From contig JABYQS010000962.1 in NCBI GenBank assembly GCA_022592435.1, positions 1-10,507 on the forward strand: 10,507 bases of DNA, written 5' to 3'. Under the pieces are notes generated by a model, which was given only the letters and a program-made list of their open reading frames with translations, had not been told where the DNA came from and ran no database searches. Shown here piece by piece: positions 1-8,331 of this stretch. Each line of letters starts with the position of its first letter. Position 1 is the stretch's first letter. The translations under genes were made by a program, and so were the position numbers. The stretch comes from Cerioporus squamosus. Its lineage: Eukaryota; Basidiomycota; Agaricomycetes; Polyporales; Polyporaceae.

Positions 1-39
1 AACATCTGCGTTATTTTCCACTAACCTTTCTGACCCTAG

Positions 40-2084
40 CCTTCCCCCCGCCTCTCGGCTGAATCTGCCGCACAGCTGAAGGTGGTCCGCGACCCTTTTA
101 TTCCCAGACCGCATGCAGGCCAGGTGCCTCTGGCTGCGTCGTCATCGGCGAGCCAGTCCGTATATCAGGCAGATCAGCTGCAATTGGGCCCATCGTCGAC
201 CCCGGCGCGGCAAGCAAGTGCCTCAGCCTCTCAACAGCGCCTCGCTCACTCTGATCTGCGCGTTCCTCCTGCGCACATGGAAAGCCAAGCTCCTGCGACG
301 CCCCGCACAAACCCGTGGGGTACTCCAGCTAGTGTGCCTCGCCGCCGCGATCTTCAGCCTTCCCAGGACGCACGTGCCCTATTTGACGAGGATATCGAGG
401 ACGAATTCATCGTGAGTACATACATCCTGTCGATCGACAGTGTACTCAATGCATGATGTAGGACCATGTCCAAGACCACGAAGAGTTCAGGGGTGCAGGC
501 CGAACTTTCCGGGCCCTTCAGGGAATCTCGCGCACACCGCGCGGTCAGGCAATGGGGGAGGGAAGACATAGTGTCCTCGCTGTTATGCAAACGAGCCTCA
601 CTACCTGTTTGCAGCTTCCCACCGTGAGCGGCACTCTGTCTATCCCAAACACGCAAGGTGACATCCAAGTCTACGACGACTATGCGTCACAGCCACGAGC
701 GATTGCTTATTCTGCAGCTTTCCATCCTGCAGGCGACCATGACGCGCCACAGGCCTATGACGATCTCGATGGTCTCGCGTTCGATGCCGAGGAACTTAGG
801 GAGCTTGAAGACGACCCTGAGGCTGCAATGGAAGAAGATTTGGATCCTCGGCTCACTGGGCCTCACCAAGATCATCCTGAGCATGATGACGTGCACTCTG
901 ACCGCCCAGGATCCGTGCACCCGCCTGCCACCTCGGATCATGATTCTGACGACGAAGAGCCTCCACGTCGTCGCCCGCGATTGGAGTCCGAGGAACCCGG
1001 GAGCGATGACTCTGGCAACCTCGCTGAGCCGGAGCTCAATGGGGAACTTGTGGGTCGCAAGGCACCACTCCGAGGTGACTACGTACAAGCTGTCAAGGAG
1101 GTCCTCGATCGTGCGGTCACTCTGTACAAGACCCTACTGACCTGTGAGGATGCCTATCCGGACACGCTGACAGCGCGCACATGGGCAAAAACCGCTTGGA
1201 AGCAGGCCACCGTTGAACTCGACATTCCACTCAAGTATCACAGCTCAATCATACCATTGGTAAGCCTCCAATCTGTCCAGCTGTTTTCCGAGTGTACACC
1301 TGACCATCTCCATCAGATCACCCGTTATTCCTGGCATCTGCGCAGTGAGCTCAAGGGGGCAGCCCGATCCACCGTCGAAGGCATGTATGGCTTCAAGCCC
1401 GTGTCCGCTACAGATCTTGAGTGGGTCCAGTACAACAAGGAGCGCGCGTCTGCCCTCCTGACGAACAAAGCCTTCGCGTATGAGGTAAGACATCAACCAC
1501 ACGTACACGCAGACGCTAACTCACGATCTCCAGGACGCAGCCACAGACAAGGGTCTGTATCAAGTCGGCATCATCCAAAGCATCATCAACCGGGTCTACT
1601 ACAAGGGGCCAAAGGATGACGGCGTAGTCCATGACGACGTGTACCGGCCTTTCCCGCTGAAAGGACTCGCCCTGGTCCTTACTGCAGTACGTACACCCCG
1701 TACATCGTCGTCATATACGCTACACTGATGAACCTGCCTCACACAGATTGAGTGTGCTATCCAAGAGTGGGAGACCGGCGTGTACAGCAACGTCAACTTC
1801 AATCAGCAAGCATACTCCACTGTGTACGCCAAACACGTCAAGGACCTGGAGAACTTCGAATACAAGGGGCAGCAAAGGTCGAACGACGTACTCGCGAAGA
1901 TTCGCACAAAGCTTTCAGAACGTGGCCGGTGCGTTGTACGGCTCGTTGCAGTAACATCTCGCTCACATGGCATGCATGCAGGTCGCACGCCAAGGCTCCC
2001 ATCGAGCAGTATACCTCAAGTGGGGAGATCTCGGAGGAACAGTTGGATCGCGCTCTTGAAGCCTATCTGCACAATGAACAGTAG
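40..2084 (+). CDS. DUF6532-domain protein, spliced, 5' partial
   Basis: Six exons: 40-411, 462-1259, 1317-1484, 1534-1686, 1747-1928 and 1982-2084 (TAG). They give about 591 residues in one uninterrupted frame. Positions 1-39 are the end of a further intron (branch CTAAC at 21-25, CTAG acceptor), so the start codon lies outside the window. The N-terminal half is low complexity (Ser/Ala/Pro/Gln), then strongly acidic at about residues 217-309, with a basic PPRRRPRL patch that could be a nuclear signal. From about residue 322 to the end, the layout matches my memory of the basidiomycete DUF6532 domain: a helix with YKTLLTCEDAYPD, W-A-W spacing (TWAKTAWKQA), then SELKGAARSTVEGMYGF, GIIQSIINRVYYKG, and IECAIQEWETG before a C-terminal tail. 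Introns of 49-60 nt all carry GT/AG and most a CTRAY branch point. The function of the family is unknown to me; nuclear location is inference only. Nothing looks broken. Confidence 0.85.
1260..1316 (+). other. 57-nt in-frame intron without a stop
   Basis: This intron of the DUF6532 gene has a GTAAGC donor, a CTGAC branch point at 1300-1304 and a CATCAG acceptor. Its length is a multiple of three and it contains no stop codon, so retention would insert 19 residues without breaking the protein. Removal restores the family-like junction between IIPL and ITRYSW, which is why I call it an intron and not coding sequence. Confidence 0.75.
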
Positions 2085-3140
2085 TCCTTGTATAGTACAG
2101 TGATGTATTCTGGTACCGTACTTCCAATTAGTGCTTGTTCTCCGTCCAGCCCAGCGTGCAGCAATATTCAGACAGCCCCGAAGGTTTGGATAGCGTCTCT
2201 GAACGTCCATATTAGGTAACCTTGACGCCGTAATGTGGCACTACAGCGCGCTACAGTGTGCTACAGATCTCTGGCTGGCTGCTACAGCACACTATGGACA
2301 AGGGGGGTCACTATGGACCTACAGCCACTATATAGACTACGTAGGGCTACATCTGGACCTCGGGTCTCCCTGATGTTGATGTTCAAGCAGAACCTAGAGA
2401 ACAAGCTTCCAGGCACAGAAACCAACAGTAGAGATGGCATAGGTACGGTTTAGCGGGTGCCCGAAGTCTGGAATGCCGCAGATTCCGCGGGAAGACGGGG
2501 ATGCGAGCCGAGCTTGACAGCCACAGATGGGCGCCTCCGCGCTGACACGCTCACGTGCAGGTAACACCGGACGTGTTTCCTCCTCTTGCAGCCATGGTTC
2601 ACGCGTCATACGCTATTCGAGGCACACAAGCTGCATTGAAAGTTATATGGTCAGTGATACACATGATATGATGTGTTGTACACGCGAATTCTCACTGATA
2701 CTGGCTTCTTCGCAGATCTAGCTCTCGCTACCCATCACACCTCTGCACCAACCATGGAATAGGTCCAGCACATCCCAGAATAAAGTACTAACGTCTCTAT
2801 GGAGTACCCAAGCTGCACATAGACGGACATTACGCTTCCTCCCCCCGCCAATAGTGAGAAGATCCAGAATAACACGCACAAGAGCTTGGATGTGCTCCTC
2901 CGTCCCCGTCGCACAGAATCCTCCGCCTTAATTGCAGCTCTGAGGCGGTTCTCGCCTATCAGGCGCCCTGCTAGCCTAGCGAGTCTAGCCCGGACGGCGC
3001 ACTGAAACAGGGTGGTCAAATGGCCCCGGAAGTGTCGTATTTGCGGGATACTATCCCAACCGCAAAGGCTTCATTGTCTTGTCCCGCCCGCTCGCTCTGA
3101 CCCATCGCATCACCTGCATGACGTGGCCAAGTCTGCCGCT
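2085..3140. other. Non-coding stretch after the DUF6532 gene
   Basis: The first 100-150 bases are probably the 3' UTR of the DUF6532 gene. The rest holds no reading frame that looks like protein. There are scattered intron-like acceptors (for example pyrimidine runs ending in CAG near 2591 and 2715), but every frame across them meets a stop, and the space between 2561 and 2591 is too short for an intron. I see no RNA gene. Confidence 0.5.
2241..2324. repeat. CTACAG cluster with 8-bp inverted repeat
   Basis: CTACAG occurs at 2241, 2251, 2261, 2282 and 2319; the first three are exactly 10 bp apart. AGTGTGCT at 2255-2262 is the exact reverse complement of AGCACACT at 2286-2293, giving a possible stem with a 23-nt loop. 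CACTATGGAC is also repeated at 2290-2299 and 2309-2318. A TATATA follows at 2329-2334. It may be a decayed simple repeat or a helically phased binding-site array. Confidence 0.55.
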
Positions 3141-3191
3141 GTTTGTTTGTCTGCTTGACGGCTGCCAGAGTCCGGTGCCAGGAAGGGGCGC

Positions 3192-3300
3192 ATGGGTATA
3201 AGAACCCGTGTACTTCGACTGCTGTCCGACAGGGAATCCCCCTCTCCTCACCCTCCACATCCTCCCCTACCTCCACTCGTCCTCTTCATCAGCGCCGACA
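3192..3300 (+). promoter_or_regulatory. TATA box with pyrimidine-rich initiator region
   Basis: GTATAAGAA at about 3196 is followed, 30-100 bp downstream, by a long CT-rich tract (3236-3300). That arrangement is common at fungal transcription start sites. Upstream lie GCCCGCCCGC near 3085 and TGACGTGG at 3119-3126, which resemble activator sites. No convincing coding exon follows before about 3776, so this may be the promoter of a lost gene, of a non-coding RNA, or of the downstream ten-exon gene through a long 5' leader. Confidence 0.3.
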
Positions 3301-4009
3301 AAGCTGCCCACGTCGTGCGTGTGTCTCTCTACATTCTCTAAACTATCGTGCGCATCTCGCCAACTTTGGGACTGCCATCCCTCGGTACTACATCTCGGCC
3401 TCCCAACCCTCGATGATCTGAGCACTGGCTGCGTTGTGGCGGCGACTAGGCGTGTAGACACCAGATGTCGATCGGCGACGGTCTGAGGGGCGAGCGGCGA
3501 GGAGCCGAAAAAGGGGGAGTAGAGAGAAAGCTCGACGAGGGCAGAGCAACGACCGGCTCAGAGGCATGAAGTCGTCGATAGCTAGTCTTCACGCACACTG
3601 CGACAGACTAGTCCCAATGACCAGGTCATTTTAGCACAGAGACAAGGGGAAAGTACATGGGGAAAAGCGCACCTAGTCCCAATGACCAGGAGGTCGAGAT
3701 GGGGACCAGGTAAGCGATGGGAGGGGTTTATATACTAGTCTACTCTGAACAATCACGTGCCAGTGGAAGTGACTCATGCGGGAAAGGGAGCAAGGCTGTA
3801 CGAGTGGGAGACAAAAGGGTGGGAAAACACATGGTAACGGGATGGTAAGTGCGAGAACAAGGCATGCAGTCGCGGGAACAGAGCATACGGGCGCGAGAAT
3901 GAAATCAAGGGGTCCAAAATGGGATGTGTACGAAGTAGGAAAGGGATCAAGATGGGAAAGTGGAAGTTCCAGGGAAAACGAAAAGGGGTGCTGGTCCACT
4001 GACCGTGAC
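3301..4009. other. Non-coding or leader region, purine-rich from 3480
   Basis: From 3301 to 3480 every frame is short. From about 3490 to 3990 the plus strand is strongly purine-rich with repeated GGGAAA/GGGAAC words. A plus-strand frame open from ATG 3776 continues in phase into the ten-exon gene starting at 4010, so part of this stretch could be its first exon. A TTTATATAC box at 3727-3735 would fit such a start. The predicted residues are of biased composition, so I do not call them coding. Confidence 0.4.
3608..3690. repeat. 18-bp direct repeat with palindrome
   Basis: CTAGTCCCAATGACCAGG is present exactly at 3608-3625 and at 3673-3690, 65 bp apart. The first copy extends into a perfect 15-bp palindrome, AATGACC-A-GGTCATT (3616-3630). 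The second is followed by GGTC, giving GACC-N4-GGTC. These could be paired regulator sites or the footprint of a small lost element. Confidence 0.6.
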
Positions 4010-5296
4010 ATGCATACTCCAGCTCGTTCTGACTCCCAAATTACCAGGTACATCCTTCCAACGTTGGTCTTTTCATCTCATGGTACTGACTTGGATTTCT
4101 CTCATAGATCGTACTGTACGACGGTGGTCCCCAAAGGGCACACCGCACTTGCAGTCGCAACCTGTTTCCTGGTACGTACCCTAAGTATGCAGCTCCAGCG
4201 TCCACCGTATGCTCAATGCCATTCCATACCAGGATACAGAGCAACACCTCGAGAACACGACAGACATTATGAGGGACACCGCACGCAATCCTTGCCGAGC
4301 TACCATGCTGTCCACTGATCTCGATCTCGCACTCTGTCCTGCAGCTGTGCGAACGAAATATGTTCTCGTGAGTGACGTACGTGCCTGCGCACACGTTAAC
4401 CAGCTTCTCGTACATTGCCCAGCCACCCGACCGCCAATGCAAGACTCGAACAAACCTGCCTCCAAGTCAGCAGAGTCGCGTATACGCGTATTCCATGCGA
4501 GAGCCGTTGTTCCTGGCCCTTTCCTGCCGGGCACTAACTGACTCCCCATACTACAGCATACCATGGAACACCGACAAACCGCCTACCGGGAGACCCGAGT
4601 CAGCCCGAGGATGGCATCGATTCGGCCGCCAATGCTCACCGGTGAGTCCATGTCGTCGCTTTGAACGCCGCACGAAAGAGGCGAGTTGAATTCGTCCATC
4701 CTAGCTGTTGTTCAGAGCCGAGAGCGCGAGGGGAGCCATCCGGGACTGGGTCAATTTGGCGGGGAACAAGATGAGAGGTACGTCCCGAGTCCGACTCGTC
4801 ACCGCCTCCTCGTCGATGCAGATCCAGACTGATGCCGCATACCTTGCCAGTGCAGCCCATCGCCAGCCACGGACGTTGTACGCTTGGGAATCCATCCGCA
4901 TTTGGAGATGGGAGGTACGTCGGCAGGTGCACACCCGCGCACCGTTGGAGACTGACTCTCGACACCAGACAGCTTCGCACTGCCCATGGGGCGAGGGCAT
5001 TGACACACCGCGTGAGGTACCCACGAGTCGCTCGGATCGCTGTCGCTGGCTGTGACTGACACGAAGCCTCAGCGTGACCAGGCCGCACCAGGGACGATCC
5101 GCCCGTCTTGTTGCATTCCCTTGTCCTGCATGTGAGCGACGTACCAAGCTATCTGCACGAGATGCGGCACCGACTAACATACTACATCCGCTCGCCATCC
5201 AGCCGTCGACGTCCACTTTCTTCCAGGCAACGGGGGAAGTACTCCGGTGAGCGGCATGCTGTCCATGAATCTTGCTGTTCCTGGACTACGGAGTAG
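4010..5296 (+). CDS. Putative ten-exon gene, unknown function
   Basis: Proposed exons: 4010-4047, 4108-4171, 4233-4367, 4423-4479, 4557-4641, 4705-4777, 4822-4914, 4969-5011, 5073-5131 and 5203-5296. Together they total 741 nt, which is 246 residues plus TAG, with no internal stop. All nine introns (44-77 nt) have GT/AG ends; donors are GTACGT, GTGAGT and similar, and several have CTGAC, GTTAAC or ACTAAC branch points. The exon phases agree across every junction when the simplest acceptors are taken. The frame stays open upstream to an ATG at 3776 (other in-frame ATGs at 3842 and 3899), which would add up to 78 biased residues. The product is basic, rich in Arg, Pro, Ser and Thr, with several Cys near the end and no signal peptide, membrane segment or domain I recognise. 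It could be a lineage-specific gene, a decayed gene, gene fragments captured by the Helitron downstream, or a chance chain. Confidence 0.4.
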
Positions 5297-5317
5297 AACA
5301 AGTCTTGGGGTGAAAAA

Positions 5318-5376
5318 ATCACGTCGCTAGTGACTGTCACATCAAAACGTGATCGGTAATGGGTGACCGACGTGAT
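5318..5376. repeat. 9-bp inverted repeat and paired ACGTGATC
   Basis: ATCACGTCG at 5318-5326 is the exact reverse complement of CGACGTGAT at 5368-5376. ACGTGATC also occurs directly at 5347-5354 and 5370-5377, and TCGGT/ACCGA flank a short loop between them. The block lies just after the ten-exon gene and 40 bp before the TATA box of the Helitron gene. It may be an activator-site cluster or part of the Helitron 5' end; I cannot identify the Helitron TC terminus. Confidence 0.5.
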
Positions 5377-5416
5377 CAGGTGACGTGGTTTGTTGAATAC
5401 AATTCCCACGGGCTTT

Positions 5417-5534
5417 GTATATAGCGTCTGAGCGTGTGATTATCTGTGTGGCTTCGTGCTCTCTCTTCCTCTGTCATCTGCTCCCCCATATTCGTCGCAT
5501 GTGGTGCTTCTACCGGTAATCGTACATTCGACCG
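5417..5534 (+). promoter_or_regulatory. TATA box and 5' leader exon of the Helitron gene
   Basis: GTATATAG at 5417-5424 is followed by a pyrimidine-rich stretch (5450-5490), typical of a fungal start site. The likely leader exon ends at the GTGAGT donor at 5535. It has no ATG in the frame used downstream. The leader intron runs 5535-5613, with a CTGAC branch point at 5600-5604 and a CACAG acceptor. Confidence 0.4.
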
Positions 5535-6072
5535 GTGAGTTTTTGCGCGGCCTGCTAGTCTGGTAGGTTGATACTTGGTTGTTCACTACCTCCGTCGAGC
5601 TGACTGCACACAGTCTCAGCCTCAACGAGCGTGACATGTAGCATCGCCCTGTTGCCTGCGGGGATGTCAGTTACGCAGGGTAACTTTGCTCTGAACTGGT
5701 GGTCCTACTACATGATCAATCTGCGGGGTAGCTAATACTATAGTGGGGTTTCCTGCGTCGAGGGAGAGTCTGAGCGTCCAAGGTATGTGCCGCCGCTGTT
5801 AGTGTTCTTGGCACTAATTGTTCTTGGCAGGAGTGAGCTCGGTCGTCCCAGATGCCAGCAAAAGCGGTGTCTCTGGCTCGTTTGTCCCCGATGAGATTCG
5901 CCGTGTTCAAGGTACGGGTGAGGTACTACTGCGAACCATGCCCTGACCGTTCTGGATTAGGGGTGCATGCTGTATTCTCCAGAGCCAGTGAGAATATACC
6001 ATCCGTCGTTGTTGTGACTGGTGCGGAAGTTAGTCCCTGTATGGAGCTGCATCTGATCCTGATTTCTCCTAG

Positions 6073-6131
6073 GCACCCTTATACCACTGTCAGTCCTGCA
6101 GCGACTGGAGCCTGCAGTTGTCCTATTCAGG
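6073..6131 (+). other. Possible 59-nt exon of the Helitron gene
   Basis: It is bounded by a TCCTAG acceptor (after intron 6021-6072) and a GTACGT donor at 6132. One frame reads a neat CxxC peptide, YHCQSCSDWSLQL, but that frame is not in phase with the preceding exon. Splicing 6020 directly to 6430 does keep the phase. So this is either a skipped exon, an exon carrying a one-base change, or not an exon. Confidence 0.3.
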
Positions 6132-6429
6132 GTACGTCATCTTTTGTTCCTGTTTTGCCTGTGCTGATGCTGTCTTGTCTTCCCTCCTCTCGCTACGTGT
6201 CGTTTCGGTTGAACTTCTGTTCTGCCGAACGGTGTTGTTTGCAACTACTTAATATCTATCGTTATCTCTGCCCATTGTCAATGCCCTTGTCATCTCTTGC
6301 TATCACTCGTGAACGTCTGTTACCTCTCGTTATCCGATCCTCGTGGGTCAGTGCTGTACACCACTTTGGTGTCTTTGTTACTGGTCGTCTCGATCTGTGA
6401 TCATTAATGAACGTCGCACATGTGTCTAG
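6132..6429 (+). other. Long T-rich intron of the Helitron gene
   Basis: This is a 298-nt pyrimidine-rich, G-poor stretch running from a GTACGTC donor to a GTGTCTAG acceptor. It has several CTTGTC/TCTCTTGC words. One frame is open through much of it, but the residues are biased (Ser, Leu, Val, Pro, Cys) and show no conserved pattern. It is much longer than the other introns here. Confidence 0.45.
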
Positions 6430-7454
6430 GCATGCCTGCTACGTACATTGTGCTTCGTGCCGGCAAGTTGATCCCCGTCAGACACGATATAACTCGAGTT
6501 CATCTCGACACCTTATTCAAGTTCCGTATGGTGAATGTGACGACATCTGCTTACGCGTCCGCTGGCCAAGCAAAGGGTGGAGAACTTGTCCTGCAAGGGG
6601 ACTTGCATTTTGTGCTCTCAATGTATGGATACTGGCATCCAGGTCAACAGCAGAACTTGGCCCATTGTCACCGAATAAAAATACCTAGTAGAAGAGCTCC
6701 TGAAGCCACTCATCAAAGCGCACGTATGTGATGGTAGCTGCAACCGGTATGAGTACGTTTTCAAGCAGCTCAAGACGGTGCAGACTGATGTGAAGTATTC
6801 AACAGTGGAGAGACCCACAACTACTTCCACATCGGAGGGTCACTTGAAAAAGACGGAGGCGGTTGATATAGCAGAGCCCAGTGGAGCACCTCGTGATGGA
6901 GTAGACGGTGTTGGTGCAGATATCTCCTACCTAGACGTAGCCGACGAGGTTCTCAAGTATACGATCATCTCAGAATGGCAGCATGTCATGACCAATTCAG
7001 CTTTGGAGGAGATGGTTTGTGCAGTATGCGCTCGTCGGACGGCACAAGCCCGTATCACAACCCTGAGTCCAGAGGATGTGAACCTTGAGATTCTCCACAA
7101 CGACTGTCTCCCGGAACATGTCCTCCCGGTAACATATAACCGCGATGCCTATGGAGGCGCGATACTTCACCCAAAGGGAATGACTAAGCACGACATGGCT
7201 TCGGCGTTGAGAGTCTGCGACGAGTATTGCTCTGATCTGACACGTTCGCAGTTACCAAAGTTTGCATTGGCCAATTTCTTATACTACAGGCATGAGCGAC
7301 TACCGGAAGATGTACAAGATGCTTTCCGGCAGTCCACGCAGGTGGAGTAGATGCTGGTCTCCCAAGCTAGAGCGAGTAAGATCTCGTTCCGGTTTTGCGA
7401 GTTGAAGGGTAATCCCTGTTGTGAGTAGTGCAGCAGCGTCTAGAACACAAGAAT

Positions 7455-7597
7455 CCTCAGTGTGTGCACGCAGTAGTGTGAACAGCTTAATGTATTACCT
7501 AGAAGACAAGAATACTAATACTAAGTCAGTACATGTCTCTAGGATAGGGATGGAACAAGCCTCACCTCAGTCTGTGCACGCAGTAGTGTGAACAGCT
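7455..7597. repeat. 33-bp direct repeat inside the copia LTR
   Basis: Positions 7455-7487 and 7565-7597 are identical at 32 of 33 bases (GTG versus CTG early in the unit). The shared core is TGTGCACGCAGTAGTGTGAA. A second pair, CTAGAAnACAAGAAT, occurs near 7440 and 7500. These make an internal duplication about 110 bp apart within the left half of the LTR. Confidence 0.7.
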
Positions 7598-7606
7598 GAG
7601 GAGAGC

Positions 7607-7611
7607 GTAGC
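7607..7611. repeat. Target-site duplication GTAGC, left copy
   Basis: GTAGC stands directly before TGTTACATCC, the start of the nested LTR. It is repeated exactly at 8332-8336, directly after the TTAACA end. A 5-bp duplication is the usual size for Ty1/copia and Ty3/gypsy integrases. Confidence 0.85.
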
Positions 7612-8331
7612 TGTTACATCCCGTGCTCCAAGTCACCCAACTCCGGTCTCAACTCCGACCGGACTCCGGTTCGTCCGTTGACTCATACTTACTTCCTCAT
7701 TCCCTTGTTATGACTCATCCTTACTTCGATACTTACCCCTTACTATCCGTCTTCCTCGGACTCCGATCACCTCATCAGTTCTGATAGTATTACCCGTTTG
7801 TATCCGCACTTGTATCTACTTGTATCCGCACTTACCTCCATTTCCTATTGGCTACTTACTTGCTTCCGCCTTGGCACCGGACTCCGACTCCTGTCTCTAC
7901 TTTTAGCTTACCCCTTTTGGACCTCCGGACTTTGGTATTTAAGCCTGCTTGTATTCTCCCTTAGACCTCAGTTCTGATATCTCGTTTACTTCCCTCTTAT
8001 CCTTCTCCGTATCAACAACTCAATCTATTGTCTTCCCTTCTAACTCGTCTGCACCTCCGTCCGGACTTCTGACCTCTGACCTCCAACCTCCGTCTTCCGA
8101 CTCTGGTCTCTCGGCTTCTGACTCTCTGGTTCCCTCTCTGCTTGACTTCCTCCTTTGTTGCTTACTCCGGTATACACTCCGGAGTTCTGTTCCTTTGCAA
8201 ATAGAAGACACCTTGCGTCTCCTCAGGGCGTTGGTCAATAACTTCGCCGAAGTCTTCACTTCCGCGCTGCCTTCGGACTTCGGACTTCGGACTTCCTTCC
8301 GGAGTTTGACTTGGCATGCACAGTCTTAACA
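7612..8331 (+). mobile_element. Solo LTR of a second retrotransposon, 720 bp
   Basis: The sequence starts TGTTACATCCC and ends CTTAACA, so TGTTA and TAACA form perfect inverted ends. GTAGC flanks both sides. It carries no gene and is CT-rich on the plus strand. A TATTTAAG at 7936-7943 fits a plus-strand LTR promoter; the longest open stretch (7949-8329) is only Ser/Leu/Pro-rich pyrimidine reading. Internal repeats include TTGTATCCGCACTT (7798-7811 and 7820-7833), three tandem CTTCGGA units (8271-8291) and many scattered GGACTCCG-like words. The TGTTACATCCC start recalls Ty3/gypsy LTRs, but the family cannot be fixed without an internal region. A solo LTR arises by recombination between the two LTRs of a full element. 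Confidence 0.85.
8271..8291 (+). repeat. Tandem CTTCGGA x3
   Basis: Three exact 7-bp units, followed by a partial CTTCC, lie near the 3' end of the solo LTR. Related GGACTT/GGACTCCG words are scattered across the same LTR. Confidence 0.75.

Larger units (their letters stand above)
5664..7416 (+). pseudogene. Helitron transposase N-terminal region, broken and truncated
   Basis: This is the front part of a Helitron Rep/helicase protein, which drives rolling-circle transposition. Small exons 5664-5679, 5744-5782, 5831-5911 and 5961-6020 splice in phase 1. A main exon from 6430 is open in one frame to about 6680, then continues in the next frame from 6679. It contains GDLHFVLSMYGYWHPG, then (new frame) YLVEELLKPLIKAHVC with HVCDGSC (6721-6741), and the DUF6570-like part. 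That part has CAVC at 7018-7029, CDEYC at 7216-7230 and LPKFALANFLYYRHERLP, as in fungal Helitron proteins known to me. Breaks: a one-base shift in the A run at 6677-6681, a TAG at 7348-7350 with the family-like frame resuming (MLVSQARASKISFRF), and loss of everything after 7416, where a copia LTR begins. The Rep and helicase domains are not in the window and may lie beyond the copia element. The start at 5664 is the first ATG in phase. Confidence 0.7.

Noticed and set aside
571..613. Possible intron in exon 2 of the DUF6532 gene, ending CTGTTTGCAG
   Set aside because: Its 43-nt length would shift the frame, while the frame on both sides already agrees without it; the donor is poor.
2735..3019. 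Minus-strand frame with two hydrophobic stretches
   Set aside because: Short, no homology I can recognise, and the hydrophobic parts are weak; not enough to call a membrane protein.
3673..4053. Minus-strand open frame of 126 codons
   Set aside because: It is the complement of a purine-rich stretch; the residues are low complexity and it has no promoter or splice context.
4701..5216. Minus-strand open frame of 171 codons
   Set aside because: Opposite to nine well-formed plus-strand introns, biased in composition and without a domain.
4437..5296. Alternative model of the ten-exon gene starting at ATG 4437, with acceptors at 4715 and 4850
   Set aside because: It is also free of stops (149 residues) but needs second-choice acceptors; the longer chain uses the first good ones and includes exons upstream.
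7348..7350. TAG as the natural end of a short independent protein
   Set aside because: The same frame continues with family-like residues to the copia junction at 7416, so the TAG is better read as a lesion.
7949..8329. Plus-strand open frame of 126 codons
   Set aside because: It lies wholly inside the solo LTR and reads a pyrimidine-rich repeat as Ser/Leu/Pro; no protein-like pattern.
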